Positions 24,146 through 33,716 of a stretch of 64,000 nucleotides of DNA are shown one piece after another. A program made the translations under genes and the position numbers. Position 1 is the stretch's first letter; each line of letters begins with the position of its first letter. The stretch covers positions 19,345 to 83,344 of the forward strand of contig CAMLSA010000002.1 of assembly GCA_946482655.1 (NCBI GenBank), written 5' to 3'. This DNA is from an uncultured Sphingomonas sp. (lineage in GTDB: Bacteria; Pseudomonadota; Alphaproteobacteria; Sphingomonadales; Sphingomonadaceae). The notes beneath the pieces are model-generated. The model saw only the letters and a program-made list of their open reading frames with translations, had not been told where the DNA came from and searched no databases.

Positions 24146-24946
24146 CTAGTTCAGGTGAATGCGGTTGCGAACCCGGCGAATGCCGATCAGGCCGGTATAG
24201 GTGAAAAAGGCGCAACAGCCCGTGACATAACCCGCGAAAAGATGCTTGTCTGAAGCGCCTTCGAACATGCCATAGCGCGCATATTCAAACAGGCCGGCCA
24301 TCGGGTTCCAGTCGAAGATCTGCTGCAGATTGAGAGGTAGCCATTCGCTGGCGACGAAGCCGCCGGAGAGCGGCATCATGAAATAGGATATGGGATGGAC
24401 CAGCCGCTGCAGGGTCGGGCGGTCCGTGGTGATCGCCGTAACGTTCAGCCCCAGCGCGAAGGACAGCCAGATCATCCAACCGATTCCGGCGAACAGGTAA
24501 AGCGGCCGGGCGGGAAGTTCGGCATAACCCAGCAGAATCGCCAGGCCCATCAGAATGACCAGCGAGCAGAGGCAGCCCGCCGCTTCGATCACCACACGGG
24601 CGATCGACAGGTTGAGCACCGAGATCATGCGATGATACATCAAGGGCAGGCTGCTATCGAGCAGGCTCTCGGCCCTGTTGAAGATGCCGCGGAAAATGAT
24701 GAATACGCAGTAGCCGAGCAGTCCGAAGGCGACCGGCGGCATGCTGGATCCGACATGGTGCGGCTGGAACGAATGCAGGGCCGCGATCACCGTCGCCAGC
24801 AGCAGCGGTTCGCCGATCAGCCAGAGATAACCGATGTTGCTGCGGCCATAGCGCGTGTGCAGCTCGCGCATCACCAGCGCACCGATCACGTCGAGCTGCA
24901 GCGTCAGATCATGGTAGAAGCTCGAACCGGACGCCTTGGTCGCCAT
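24146..24946 (-). CDS. ABC-2 type polysaccharide export permease (KpsM-like)
   Basis: 266 residues with about six hydrophobic segments (for example VAFGLLGYCVFIIFRGIF, GCLCSLVILMGLAILLGY) and the early MRELHTRYGRSNIGYLW segment conserved in KpsM/Wzm permeases. It forms the inner-membrane channel for a lipid-linked polysaccharide. ATG 24946 overlaps the stop of the preceding glycosyltransferase by one base (TGATG). The ATPase subunit (KpsT) that must power it is not encoded next to it or anywhere in the window. Confidence 0.88.
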   Translation of the reverse strand: MATKASGSSFYHDLTLQLDVIGALVMRELHTRYGRSNIGYLWLIGEPLLLATVIAALHSFQPHHVGSSMPPVAFGLLGYCVFIIFRGIFNRAESLLDSSLPLMYHRMISVLNLSIARVVIEAAGCLCSLVILMGLAILLGYAELPARPLYLFAGIGWMIWLSFALGLNVTAITTDRPTLQRLVHPISYFMMPLSGGFVASEWLPLNLQQIFDWNPMAGLFEYARYGMFEGASDKHLFAGYVTGCCAFFTYTGLIGIRRVRNRIHLN

Positions 24947-26253
24947 CAGCGGTCTCCTCCCCCCGCATCGATCTCGCGCACCAGATCGAGCAGCACGCCG
25001 ATATGGCCGTGCCAGCCCGGCGCGGTCCAGCCGTTCAGCCTGTCGAGTTGCCGGTCGCGCCTGCCGGCCTTGTCCGCGCTATAGTCCATGATCGCCCTGA
25101 TCCACTCCGGCCCGTCCAAAGGATCGATGAAGTCGGGGACCATGCCCCCGGCTTCGCGCAGCGCGGGAAGATCGCTGCAGATCACCGGGGTGCCGCACAG
25201 CAGCGCCTCCGTCACCGGCATTCCGAATCCTTCCGCGAAGGAAGGGCATAGCAGCGCGCGGGCATGCCGCAAGAGCATGCTCACCGAACGGTCCGAGAGC
25301 CCGGAAAATTCGTGGACATGATCCTGGATCGCGACACAGCGCTCGAGCATGTCGACGACATTTTCATTCTCCCAGCCGCGCCGCCCGACGATCGCGAGAT
25401 GGGGAGTCCGGTCGGGCCCCAGCGTTTCTATCATCCGCCGCCATATGTTGAGCAGCAGCAGATGGTTCTTGCGGGGTTCGATCGTGCTCAGCACCACGAA
25501 ATAGGGCCGCGGCATCGGCGGCGCGGCCTCGTCGCCCCCCGGCAGCGGATCGCAGCCGAGATGGGCGATGCGGAGCGGCGGCGCCGGACGCGATCCGTTG
25601 AGAAAGCGTGTCATCGACCGGGCCGTCGCCTCGCTATTGGCGATCAGCCCGTCGGCGAGCGCGGCCATCGTCCGGATGCGTCGCTGGTGGGTCGCGGCGC
25701 CGTTGGGCCGCGCATATTCGGGAAACTCTATCGGGATGAGATCGTGCACCAGGCAGATGAAGCGGGCCCCCTCGGCGCGCAACTTGACGCGGACCCGGTC
25801 GGGCCTGTCGAGATGGTGGGGCGAGGCCTGGACATAGTAACGGCGCGTGCCCGGCGGCGGCGGCGGCACCCGGCGAGGCCGCAACCGCGCGAGGCTGCGC
25901 GCGGCGCCGAGCATCATAGCGCGCCGGCCGGGCTTCTCCTGGCTCGCCCAGCGCGCCTCGGTCTCGTCGAGGAAGCGGACCACGGCCTCGCGCGGCAAGC
26001 GTCCGTACAGGCCGTACGGATGCACCGCGGCGAAATGGAGACGATCGGGGATGAGCCCAAACAGCGTGCGGGCATAGACCAGTTCGACCCGGTCGATCCC
26101 GGTCGGCATCGCGTGCAGGGTGCGCGACATCAGCCGCGACAGATCGAGGATGATCTCGACGCCCGCGGGCAGCAGCGGTGACGGAACGGCTTCCACCGGA
26201 GCGGCCATGGTTGACATGGCCACCCTATTATCGCGGATGGGCTGCGCCGTCAT
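24946..26253 (-). CDS. GT4-family glycosyltransferase
   Basis: 435 residues. GT-B fold with GIDRVELVYARTLFGL near the N-terminus, FVVLSTIEPRKNHLLLLNIW opening the donor-binding half, and FAEGFGMPVTEALLCGTPVI plus CSDLPALREAGG, the E-x7-E-type donor site of GT4 enzymes. Similar in plan to the GT4 part of the neighbouring 779-residue protein (both have the TGI-x-RV motif), so the two may be duplicates with different acceptors. Starts 12 bases after that gene ends and runs into kpsM; likely one operon. An ATG at codon 13 (MSTMAAPVEAV) is an alternative start. Confidence 0.85.
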   Translation of the reverse strand: MTAQPIRDNRVAMSTMAAPVEAVPSPLLPAGVEIILDLSRLMSRTLHAMPTGIDRVELVYARTLFGLIPDRLHFAAVHPYGLYGRLPREAVVRFLDETEARWASQEKPGRRAMMLGAARSLARLRPRRVPPPPPGTRRYYVQASPHHLDRPDRVRVKLRAEGARFICLVHDLIPIEFPEYARPNGAATHQRRIRTMAALADGLIANSEATARSMTRFLNGSRPAPPLRIAHLGCDPLPGGDEAAPPMPRPYFVVLSTIEPRKNHLLLLNIWRRMIETLGPDRTPHLAIVGRRGWENENVVDMLERCVAIQDHVHEFSGLSDRSVSMLLRHARALLCPSFAEGFGMPVTEALLCGTPVICSDLPALREAGGMVPDFIDPLDGPEWIRAIMDYSADKAGRRDRQLDRLNGWTAPGWHGHIGVLLDLVREIDAGGGDR

Positions 26254-26265
26254 CCTCGCAAGCCG

Positions 26266-28605
26266 TCAGCTTTCCCTGAAGGCATTGAGCGCATCGAGCC
26301 GGCCCAGCGCCACCGCCTCGATAAAATCCTGCCGGGTCGCCGCGTCGTCGGCCTCGTGCAGGAAGAAGCCCTGGGCGAAATAGGTGACCACCATGCCATC
26401 GGGTGTCGCCCGTGCGCCGAACCGCAGGGTGAGGTCGTGCTCGCCGTCGGCCGCCGCGATGTCGAGCCGCACCCAGGTCTTCGCGCGGATATCGAGTTCG
26501 CCGACGATCAGGGTGTCGCCGCATCCTATGGTCCACACGCTAGGGGCATGCTCGTCGCCGAGCAATGCTATCATCATCCTCAGCGGCCGGTGCGGCCCCG
26601 GGAGGCGGACGATTATCTCGCCGCCTTCGCAGCGGATGCGGCAGCCACGCGATTCCGGCCAATGCCACCCGAGATCGGACCGGAAGCTTTCGCCGGTATG
26701 CATTCCCGGCCAGATCCGCGTGGATTCGTTGCGCATCATCGGATGCCATGCGCCGATCTTGGCGGTCGGCGGCGGCGGAAGGACGATGGTGCCCTCACGC
26801 GCGTCACGCTCGGCGAATCGATCCAGCTCGTCGGCGATCTGGCCGGCCATGTCGTTCCAGGCGCGCGGGCGGAAACCGGCGGCGATGCGCGCCTCCGCCG
26901 CGGCGCGGTGATCGGCGTCGAGGATCAGCTTCTCGGCCGCGTCGGTCAGCGCCGGCACCGATCCTGCAGGCACATAGATCGCGAATTCGCCACCCGCTTC
27001 GGGCAGCGACGCCGCATCCGAGATCAGTGGCACCTTGCCGTGGCACAGCGATTCGGTGACCGGCAGGCCCCAGCCCTCGTAGAGGCTGGGATAGAGGGTG
27101 AAGCGGCACGTCCGGTAGAGCAGTCCCAGCTCCTCGTCCGACAGGCGCGACAGCATCGATACCTTGGCCGACAGCGCTTGGTCACCGGTAAGCCGCTCAT
27201 AGATTCGATCGTTGAGCCAGCCGCGATTGCCGACGCAGACCAGCTGCGGCACCGCATCGGGCCCATGTCGCGCGATCAGCTCGGCCCATGCGTCGAAGGC
27301 GATCAGATGACCCTTGCGCGATTCGATGGTCGACACGAACAGCACGAAGCCGCCGGGCTTGAGGCTCCAGCGGTCGAGCGCCCGGTCCGGCAGCTCGGTC
27401 GAACCGGCCTTGCGGAAATCGGCGTCGAGCGGGACGACCGCGACGTTGGACGGGTCGAGCTCATGGCCGAGCGTCTTTGCGACCGCGAGCAGATCCTTCC
27501 GCGTGGCGTTCGAATTGACCAGGAAATGATCGGCGTGATCGAATACGCCGATCACCCAGCTGATGAAATCCTGGGTCAGCCCGCGGGTGCAATGCTCGGG
27601 TGCCATGATCGGAATCATGTCGTGGACGAACGGGATGTAGCGGATGCCCCGGGTCGCCTTGGCATGGCGGACGAACAGGAAATAATTCTGCAGCCACCAG
27701 CTGGTGCCGAGGTTGATCAGCGAAGCGCCCTGCGGGAACTCGAACGGGCTGGTCAGCGACAGGAAGAGGCGCAGGCCCGCCACCGCCTCGGTCCATTCGG
27801 GATCGAAGCGGTCTCCCCCCGACGTGCTGAGCCGCGCGACCGCCCGCATCCGCGCGAGCGGCAGCTCGAGCCATTCGTCGCGCCCGTCGATGAAGCAGCA
27901 CAGCCGGATGTCGCGGTCGCCGCCGCGCGCCAGGGCGCCCTCGATCGTCTCGATCTGGACCCGCTGGATGCCGGTCGGCAGCCGGGCATTGGCGTAATAG
28001 CTGATCAGGTCCGAGATGTCGAAGACGAGCGCCGGCCGCGGGCCGGGAACCGGCCCGGCGGCGGGCGTGGCCATGTCCTCGGTGATGACGCGGCGGATCT
28101 GGCCGACCAGCGGCGCTTCAGCGGAGCCCGGCGGGAGCTGTCCGAGCATGTCCCCGAGCAGGGCGATGAGCGCCGGTCGGCCCTTTTCGCCCTGATGCGC
28201 GATCAGGCGCAGCAATTCGTCTTCCTGGTTGGCCGATCGCTCGCCCGCGTGAAGCGCCTTCAGGAAATGGCCTATCGCGGCTTCGGTCCTGCCGAGCTGC
28301 TTGTAGAGATGGGCCATGAAGACGTGCGCTTCGGCCAGGGCGGGCTGACGCCTCGCCGCTTCCGCATAGGCGTCGATCGCGGGCCCCAGCTCGCCCTGTT
28401 CCTTGAGCGCATGGCCGAGCTGTATCCAAATCGGCGCGAGCTCGGGATCGATCTCGACCGCCGTCCGGAACGCCGCAGCCGCGGCGGCCCAGTCCTGGCG
28501 CGCGCGCGCGTCATTGCCGCGCCGTACGTAGGTCCGGCTCGGCGGTTCTGCCTTGGGGAACAGGCGTGACCAGATCCGGCGGACGAAAAGGGGAGGGGGC
28601 CTCAT
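26266..28605 (-). CDS. TPR / GT4 glycosyltransferase with C-terminal beta domain
   Basis: 779 residues. Residues ~25-130 are TPR repeats (WAAAAAAFRTAVEIDPELAP, ELGPAIDAYAEAARRQPALA). Residues ~195-590 are a GT4 enzyme: LPTGIQRVQIETIEGAL, IRYIPFVHDMIPIM, FVLFVSTIESRKGHLIAFDA, YPSLYEGWGLPVTESLCHGK. The final ~150 residues are beta-rich (CRIRCEGGEIIVRL, WVRLDIAAADGEHDLTLRFG) and resemble a carbohydrate-binding-like fold of unassigned family. First gene of the minus-strand group that leads into the second GT4, kpsM and kpsE genes. Probable role: sugar addition to the polysaccharide exported by that ABC system. Confidence 0.85.
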   Translation of the reverse strand: MRPPPLFVRRIWSRLFPKAEPPSRTYVRRGNDARARQDWAAAAAAFRTAVEIDPELAPIWIQLGHALKEQGELGPAIDAYAEAARRQPALAEAHVFMAHLYKQLGRTEAAIGHFLKALHAGERSANQEDELLRLIAHQGEKGRPALIALLGDMLGQLPPGSAEAPLVGQIRRVITEDMATPAAGPVPGPRPALVFDISDLISYYANARLPTGIQRVQIETIEGALARGGDRDIRLCCFIDGRDEWLELPLARMRAVARLSTSGGDRFDPEWTEAVAGLRLFLSLTSPFEFPQGASLINLGTSWWLQNYFLFVRHAKATRGIRYIPFVHDMIPIMAPEHCTRGLTQDFISWVIGVFDHADHFLVNSNATRKDLLAVAKTLGHELDPSNVAVVPLDADFRKAGSTELPDRALDRWSLKPGGFVLFVSTIESRKGHLIAFDAWAELIARHGPDAVPQLVCVGNRGWLNDRIYERLTGDQALSAKVSMLSRLSDEELGLLYRTCRFTLYPSLYEGWGLPVTESLCHGKVPLISDAASLPEAGGEFAIYVPAGSVPALTDAAEKLILDADHRAAAEARIAAGFRPRAWNDMAGQIADELDRFAERDAREGTIVLPPPPTAKIGAWHPMMRNESTRIWPGMHTGESFRSDLGWHWPESRGCRIRCEGGEIIVRLPGPHRPLRMMIALLGDEHAPSVWTIGCGDTLIVGELDIRAKTWVRLDIAAADGEHDLTLRFGARATPDGMVVTYFAQGFFLHEADDAATRQDFIEAVALGRLDALNAFRES

Positions 28606-28827
28606 ATCGGCACGAAGCCGCCGAAGCGGCCTCTGACGGCTTGCGGCCTATGGCTGTCAACGAACGGCATTAGTTTCCAGACTAGTGATTTCCCCAAGCG
28701 GGGCGGGTGGTAGAGGAGGCGATGGCGCACCGCAATATGATAGAGCACTCCCGCCCAAGACGCGCGGCACTGGACATCGAGCCGAAGCCCTGCGATCCGC
28801 GCATCGACTTAGCAGGGGAATGATGAC

Positions 28828-29412
28828 GTGCCGGTGAAACTGATCCACACGCGCCGCTTCGGCGATGATCGCGGATGGTTCGTCGAGACCTATCATCGTC
28901 CGCGCCTGGCCGCGCAGGGCGTGGTCGAGGAGTTCGTTCAGGACAATCACAGCTATTCGAAGCAGGCGGGCACTATCCGCGGCATCCACTTCCAGGCCCC
29001 GCCGCACGCCCAGGCCAAGCTGGTACGCTGCGCGCGCGGTAGGATCTTGGATTATGCGGTCGATCTGCGCGCTGGGTCGCCGACCTATGGCCATCATGTC
29101 GCGGCCGAGCTGTCGGCCGACAATGGCGACCAGCTCTACGTGCCGATCGGCTTCGGCCACGGCTTCGTCACGCTCGAACCCGACACGGAGGTGATCTACA
29201 AGGTGTCCGACGTTTATGCGCCCGAAGCCGAGGGCGGCATCCGCTGGGACTGTCCGACGATCGGGATCGATTGGCCGCTGCCACCCGGGGGACCGACGCT
29301 TTCCCCCAAGGACATGACATTGCCGGTCTTGGCCGGCTGGGTCAGCCCCTTCGCCTATGATGGCGAGCCGCTGGACCTGGATCGTTTCAGGCTTGAAAAG
29401 CCCGAACCGTGA
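28828..29412 (+). CDS. rmlC: dTDP-4-dehydrorhamnose 3,5-epimerase
   Basis: 194 residues, cupin fold. FGDDRGWFVETYH near the start, QDNHSYSKQAGTIRGIHFQ with the catalytic histidine, and VPIGFGHGFVTLEPDTEVIYK are family hallmarks. It converts dTDP-4-dehydro-6-deoxy-glucose to dTDP-4-dehydro-rhamnose, step three of dTDP-L-rhamnose synthesis. GTG start at 28828 with AGGGGAA upstream; the nearby ATGs are out of frame. First gene of rmlC-rmlB-rmlD-rmlA; its promoter lies in the 222-base gap shared with the divergent GT4 gene. Confidence 0.95.
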   Translation: MPVKLIHTRRFGDDRGWFVETYHRPRLAAQGVVEEFVQDNHSYSKQAGTIRGIHFQAPPHAQAKLVRCARGRILDYAVDLRAGSPTYGHHVAAELSADNGDQLYVPIGFGHGFVTLEPDTEVIYKVSDVYAPEAEGGIRWDCPTIGIDWPLPPGGPTLSPKDMTLPVLAGWVSPFAYDGEPLDLDRFRLEKPEP

Positions 29413-29458
29413 ATCGAGGTCGCGCCTCGCGCCCTAGGCCGTTATGATCGGAGACAAG

Positions 29459-30516
<1,058 letters not shown>

Positions 30517-30517
<1 letters not shown>

Positions 30518-31404
30518 TGCGCAGCATTCTCGTCACCGGGGGGCAGGGGCAGGTCGGCCTCGAATTGGCGCGGCAGGATTGGCCGGCCGATATGTCTATA
30601 CATTTTCCGGCGCGCGCCGAGCTTGACATCGGATCGCAGCGCAGCCTCGCCACCTATCTGCGCGGAGGCAACTTCGACGCGATCATCAACTGCGCGGCCT
30701 ATACGGCGGTCGACAAGGCCGAAGAGGAGCGCGAGGCGGCCTTTCTCGTCAACGGCGAGGCGCCCGGCTGGCTTGCCGACACCGGAATCCCGCTGATCCA
30801 CCTCTCGACCGACTATGTCTTCGACGGGACGAAGGACGGCTATTATGGCGAGGAGGATCCGGTCGCCCCGCTGGGTGCCTACGGGGCGTCGAAGCTGGAG
30901 GGCGAACGTGCCGTTCGAGCCGGCCAGTCGCCTTCGGTGATCTTGCGCACCGCATGGGTTATTTCGGCGCACCGCGCCAATTTCCTCAAGACGATGCTTC
31001 GGCTCGCCGCCGCCAATGCCAGCCTGCGAGTCGTCGACGACCAGCGGGGCTGCCCGACCTCGGCGCAGGACATCGCGTCGGCGCTTCACACCATCGTGCT
31101 GCGCCTGATCGAGGACCGGACGGCGCCGACGGGCACCTATCACTTCGTCAATTCGGGGGAGGCGACCTGGTGCGATCTGGCGCGCGAGATATTCGCTTTG
31201 AGCGCATCGGCGGGCGGGCCCCATGCGAAGGTGGAGGCGATCACCACCGCGGATTATCCTACATCCGCGAAGCGTCCGGCCAACTCGCGGCTTTCCGCCT
31301 CGAAGATCACCGCCGACTATGGCATTCACCCGCGCGACTGGCGTGCCGCGGTGCGCGACATTATCGATGAGCTGGTGGGGCCGGCGGCCCGGACGGGGGC
31401 ATAA
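30517..31404 (+). CDS. rmlD: dTDP-4-dehydrorhamnose reductase
   Basis: 295 residues. ILVTGGQGQVGLELARQD binds NADPH, HLSTDYVFDGTKDGYY and YGASKLEGERAV carry the family and YxxxK motifs. Final step giving dTDP-L-rhamnose. Translation starts inside the rmlB stop (TGATG). The frame continues upstream inside rmlB but that part is not rmlD. The product feeds the rhamnosyl-type transferases suggested by the RgpF-like domain at 11370-15527. Confidence 0.95.
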
Positions 31405-32274
31405 GTGAAGGGGATCATTCTGGCGGGCGGCTCGGGCACGCGACTCCATCCGATGACGATGGTCGGCTCCAAGCAGCTGCTGCCCGTCTACGACAAGCCG
31501 ATGATCTATTATCCGCTGTCGACGCTGATGCTTGCCGGCATCCGCGAGGTACTCGTCATCTCGACGCCGCGCGACACCCCCAGTTTCCAGGCGTTGCTCG
31601 GCGACGGCGGCCAATGGGGAATGGACATCCGCTATGCCGTCCAGCCCAGCCCCGACGGGCTTGCCCACGCTTATATCATCGGGGCGGACTTTGTTGGGAA
31701 CGAACCGTCCGCGCTGATCCTCGGCGATAATATATTCTACGGGCATGGCTCGACCGATCTTTTCAGGAGCGCGGTGGGACGAGCGACCGGAGCGACTGTT
31801 TTCGCCTATCATGTCACCGATCCCGAGCGTTATGGCGTGGTCGAGTTCGATGACGGGATGCGCGCCGTCTCGATCGAGGAGAAGCCGGCGCGGCCGCGAT
31901 CCAATTGGGCGGTAACCGGCCTTTACTTTTACGACGCCGAGGTCGTCGGGATCGCGAAGAGCCTCAAGCCCTCGGCGCGGGGCGAACTCGAGATCACCGA
32001 CGTCAACAAGGCCTATCTCGCCGCGGGCAAGCTCTCGGTCGAACTGATGGGGCGCGGCTATGCCTGGCTCGACACCGGAACTCCCGACAGCCTGATCGAG
32101 GCCGCGGAATTCGTGCGGACCCTTGAGAAGCGCCAGGGATTCAAGATAGCCTGTCCCGAGGAGGTCGCCTTCGATCAGGGCTTCATCGATGCGGGGCAGG
32201 TCGAAGAGCTGGCCGCGGCGCTCGGCAAGAGCGCCTATGGCGAATATCTCCGGAACAGGGTGCTGAGACGCTGA
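31405..32274 (+). CDS. rmlA: Glucose-1-phosphate thymidylyltransferase
   Basis: 289 residues. [16 protein letters not shown] is the nucleotidyl-transfer signature, with [20 protein letters not shown] and [10 protein letters not shown] following. It makes dTDP-glucose from dTTP and glucose-1-phosphate, the first and feedback-controlled step of the pathway. GTG start directly after the rmlD stop (TAA GTG), with a G-rich ribosome-binding site inside rmlD. The stop overlaps the next gene by one base. Confidence 0.96.
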   Translation: MKGIILAGGSGTRLHPMTMVGSKQLLPVYDKPMIYYPLSTLMLAGIREVLVISTPRDTPSFQALLGDGGQWGMDIRYAVQPSPDGLAHAYIIGADFVGNEPSALILGDNIFYGHGSTDLFRSAVGRATGATVFAYHVTDPERYGVVEFDDGMRAVSIEEKPARPRSNWAVTGLYFYDAEVVGIAKSLKPSARGELEITDVNKAYLAAGKLSVELMGRGYAWLDTGTPDSLIEAAEFVRTLEKRQGFKIACPEEVAFDQGFIDAGQVEELAAALGKSAYGEYLRNRVLRR

Positions 32275-32771
32275 TGCAGAATGCACGGTATATCGCGGCG
32301 GGTCTGAGCGACGCCGACATGCTATGGCTGCTGTCGGTCGGCAAGTTGCGCACGCTCAATGCCGGCGAGCGGCTGGTGGCGGCTGGCAAGCCGCTGGCCG
32401 AACTGTTCTTCGTCACGAGCGGAAAGCTCGGGGTTGTCCTCGACGATGGCGGCCGCGTCGCCCAGCTGCATCATGGCGACGTGGTGGGTGAGATGTCGTT
32501 CATCGAGCGGCACCCCCCGGTCGTATCCGTCTGGGCCGAGGAGCGGACCGAGATCCTCGCCATCCCCCGAAAGCAGATACTCGACAGGTTCGAACGCGAG
32601 CCGGAATTCGCCGCGCGCTTCTACCGCGCACTGGCGGTCTTCCTGTCGGAGCGTCTCCGCGACACCACCGCCGCGGTGAGCGTGGCGACCGAGGAGGAGC
32701 GCAAGCGCGACAAGGCCGACAAGGCCGCCCGCGCCCGCTTCGCGCGGCTGTTCGTCAAATCGGGGCCGTAA
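32274..32771 (+). CDS. Cyclic-nucleotide-binding-fold protein without DNA-binding domain
   Basis: 165 residues. Residues ~10-125 follow the cNMP-binding beta-roll: LVAAGKPLAELFFVTSGKLG, LHHGDVVGEMSFIERHPPVV and a C-terminal helix. There is no helix-turn-helix; the tail is a charged helix (EEERKRDKADKAARARF). In CAP the phosphate-binding cassette has an arginine after the GE...pR stretch; here the matching positions read PPVVSV, so the key arginine is missing and the ligand may not be cAMP. It is translationally coupled to rmlA (TGATG), so it may sense a signal for the rhamnose pathway or act on a partner protein; that is inference. Confidence 0.82.
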   Translation: MQNARYIAAGLSDADMLWLLSVGKLRTLNAGERLVAAGKPLAELFFVTSGKLGVVLDDGGRVAQLHHGDVVGEMSFIERHPPVVSVWAEERTEILAIPRKQILDRFEREPEFAARFYRALAVFLSERLRDTTAAVSVATEEERKRDKADKAARARFARLFVKSGP

Positions 32772-32867
32772 GAGAGATCAGAGGCCGAGCAATTCGCGCG
32801 CCCCAGCTGGCTTCCACGTCCCCGCCCGCGGTTTTGCCTCTGGCGCGATCTTCTCCCGAATTGGGGG

Positions 32868-33143
32868 TCAGGCCACCCGGTCTTCCTCGGATGCTCGCGA
32901 CACGTGACGCCCACGCAGCATCCGCTCGTCGTAGATGATCTTTCCCGATGCGGGCCGGTTCTCTTCCGTGGCGGGGATATTGGAAAGATCCTGCGGCGCG
33001 TCGATCACGGATACCGGCTTTTTCAGATGGACGACTCTCGCCACGCCGCAACTGCGGCATCGCTTGACGAGGCGGTGGGGATTATATGTGGCGAGCCTCT
33101 GGATCCAGCGATGTGCCCCCAATCGGCAAAAAAAGGACATCAT
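32868..33143 (-). CDS. Small CxxC protein, possible zinc ribbon
   Basis: 91 residues from ATG 33143 (or 33140); AGAGAG lies upstream. The N-terminal half reads FFCRLGAHRW then KRCRSCGVAR, giving Cys-x3-His and Cys-x2-Cys about 20 residues apart, a plausible zinc site. The rest is charged and probably flexible. The frame is open further upstream but that extension looks non-coding. I do not recognise a family. It is alone between the rml operon (convergent) and the two-component genes. Confidence 0.55.
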   Translation of the reverse strand: MMSFFCRLGAHRWIQRLATYNPHRLVKRCRSCGVARVVHLKKPVSVIDAPQDLSNIPATEENRPASGKIIYDERMLRGRHVSRASEEDRVA

Positions 33144-33716
33144 AATCTCTCTAGGTGACGGTGGTGGATCGGGTGGCCGGGCCGAACTCATGCTTTTCCG
33201 AAATCCAGCGCGGAAAGGTAGATGGTTGGGTGCTCGTCCACGTCGCCGAGCATGCCGCGGTCGAAGAGCTTCTGCGCCGCTTGCTAATGGCACCGCGCTG
33301 TTCTTCGAGGGCGTGCCGCGCTGGCTTGCCCGAACCATGATTGAAGGTGGGCCTCTGAGCATCGATCATGCGGCCGAGCGCCAGCCTCACAGGGGCTGAC
33401 GCCCCCGGCTCGACGGCCGGCGTATCCGTGTTTCGCTTGCCATGTGAGGTGTTGGACGGAAAGGGAGGGGAGGCGGGACCACGGAAGCATACATGCGTCA
33501 GACCTTGAACCCGAAATGCACCCATTGACGACTATGGCATCCCTAGCTGACGACAGGCTGACAGGATGACGCAAACCCGTCATATATTTGAAGCAGTTGG
33601 GATCCTTCCGGGTTCTGATTGAGGGGACCGATCTCATCCCTCCCTTGGGGGGAAGGCTCATGGCGCCACCGAAGGCGCTCCCTCCGGATCGCGGGCATGC
33701 TGCGCGCGTGTCCGCC
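33144..33716. other. Intergenic, no confident gene
   Basis: About 570 bases between the small CxxC gene and the kinase stop. Several overlapping open frames of 60-125 codons occur on both strands but none has family-like sequence plus a ribosome-binding site. A short dyad GCGCC / GGCGC around ACCGAA lies near 33662-33680, past the kinase gene. The stretch around 33545-33600 has repeated GACAGG-like words. Confidence 0.4.

Noticed and set aside
26356..28569. 737-codon open frame opposite the TPR-GT4 gene
   Set aside because: Typical high-GC shadow, no motif, no ribosome-binding site.
28680..28730. GGCGGGTGGTAG-like word resembling the JUMPstart/ops element
   Set aside because: Contains an insertion in the GGCGGTAG core and lies away from a long polysaccharide operon leader; too weak.
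33151..33525. 124-codon frame in the gap before the kinase gene
   Set aside because: Low-complexity Arg/Ser/Pro-rich translation; overlaps several equally open frames.
33545..33600. GACAGG-type direct words resembling a Pho box
   Set aside because: Spacing is about 8 bases instead of the 11 expected for PhoB sites.
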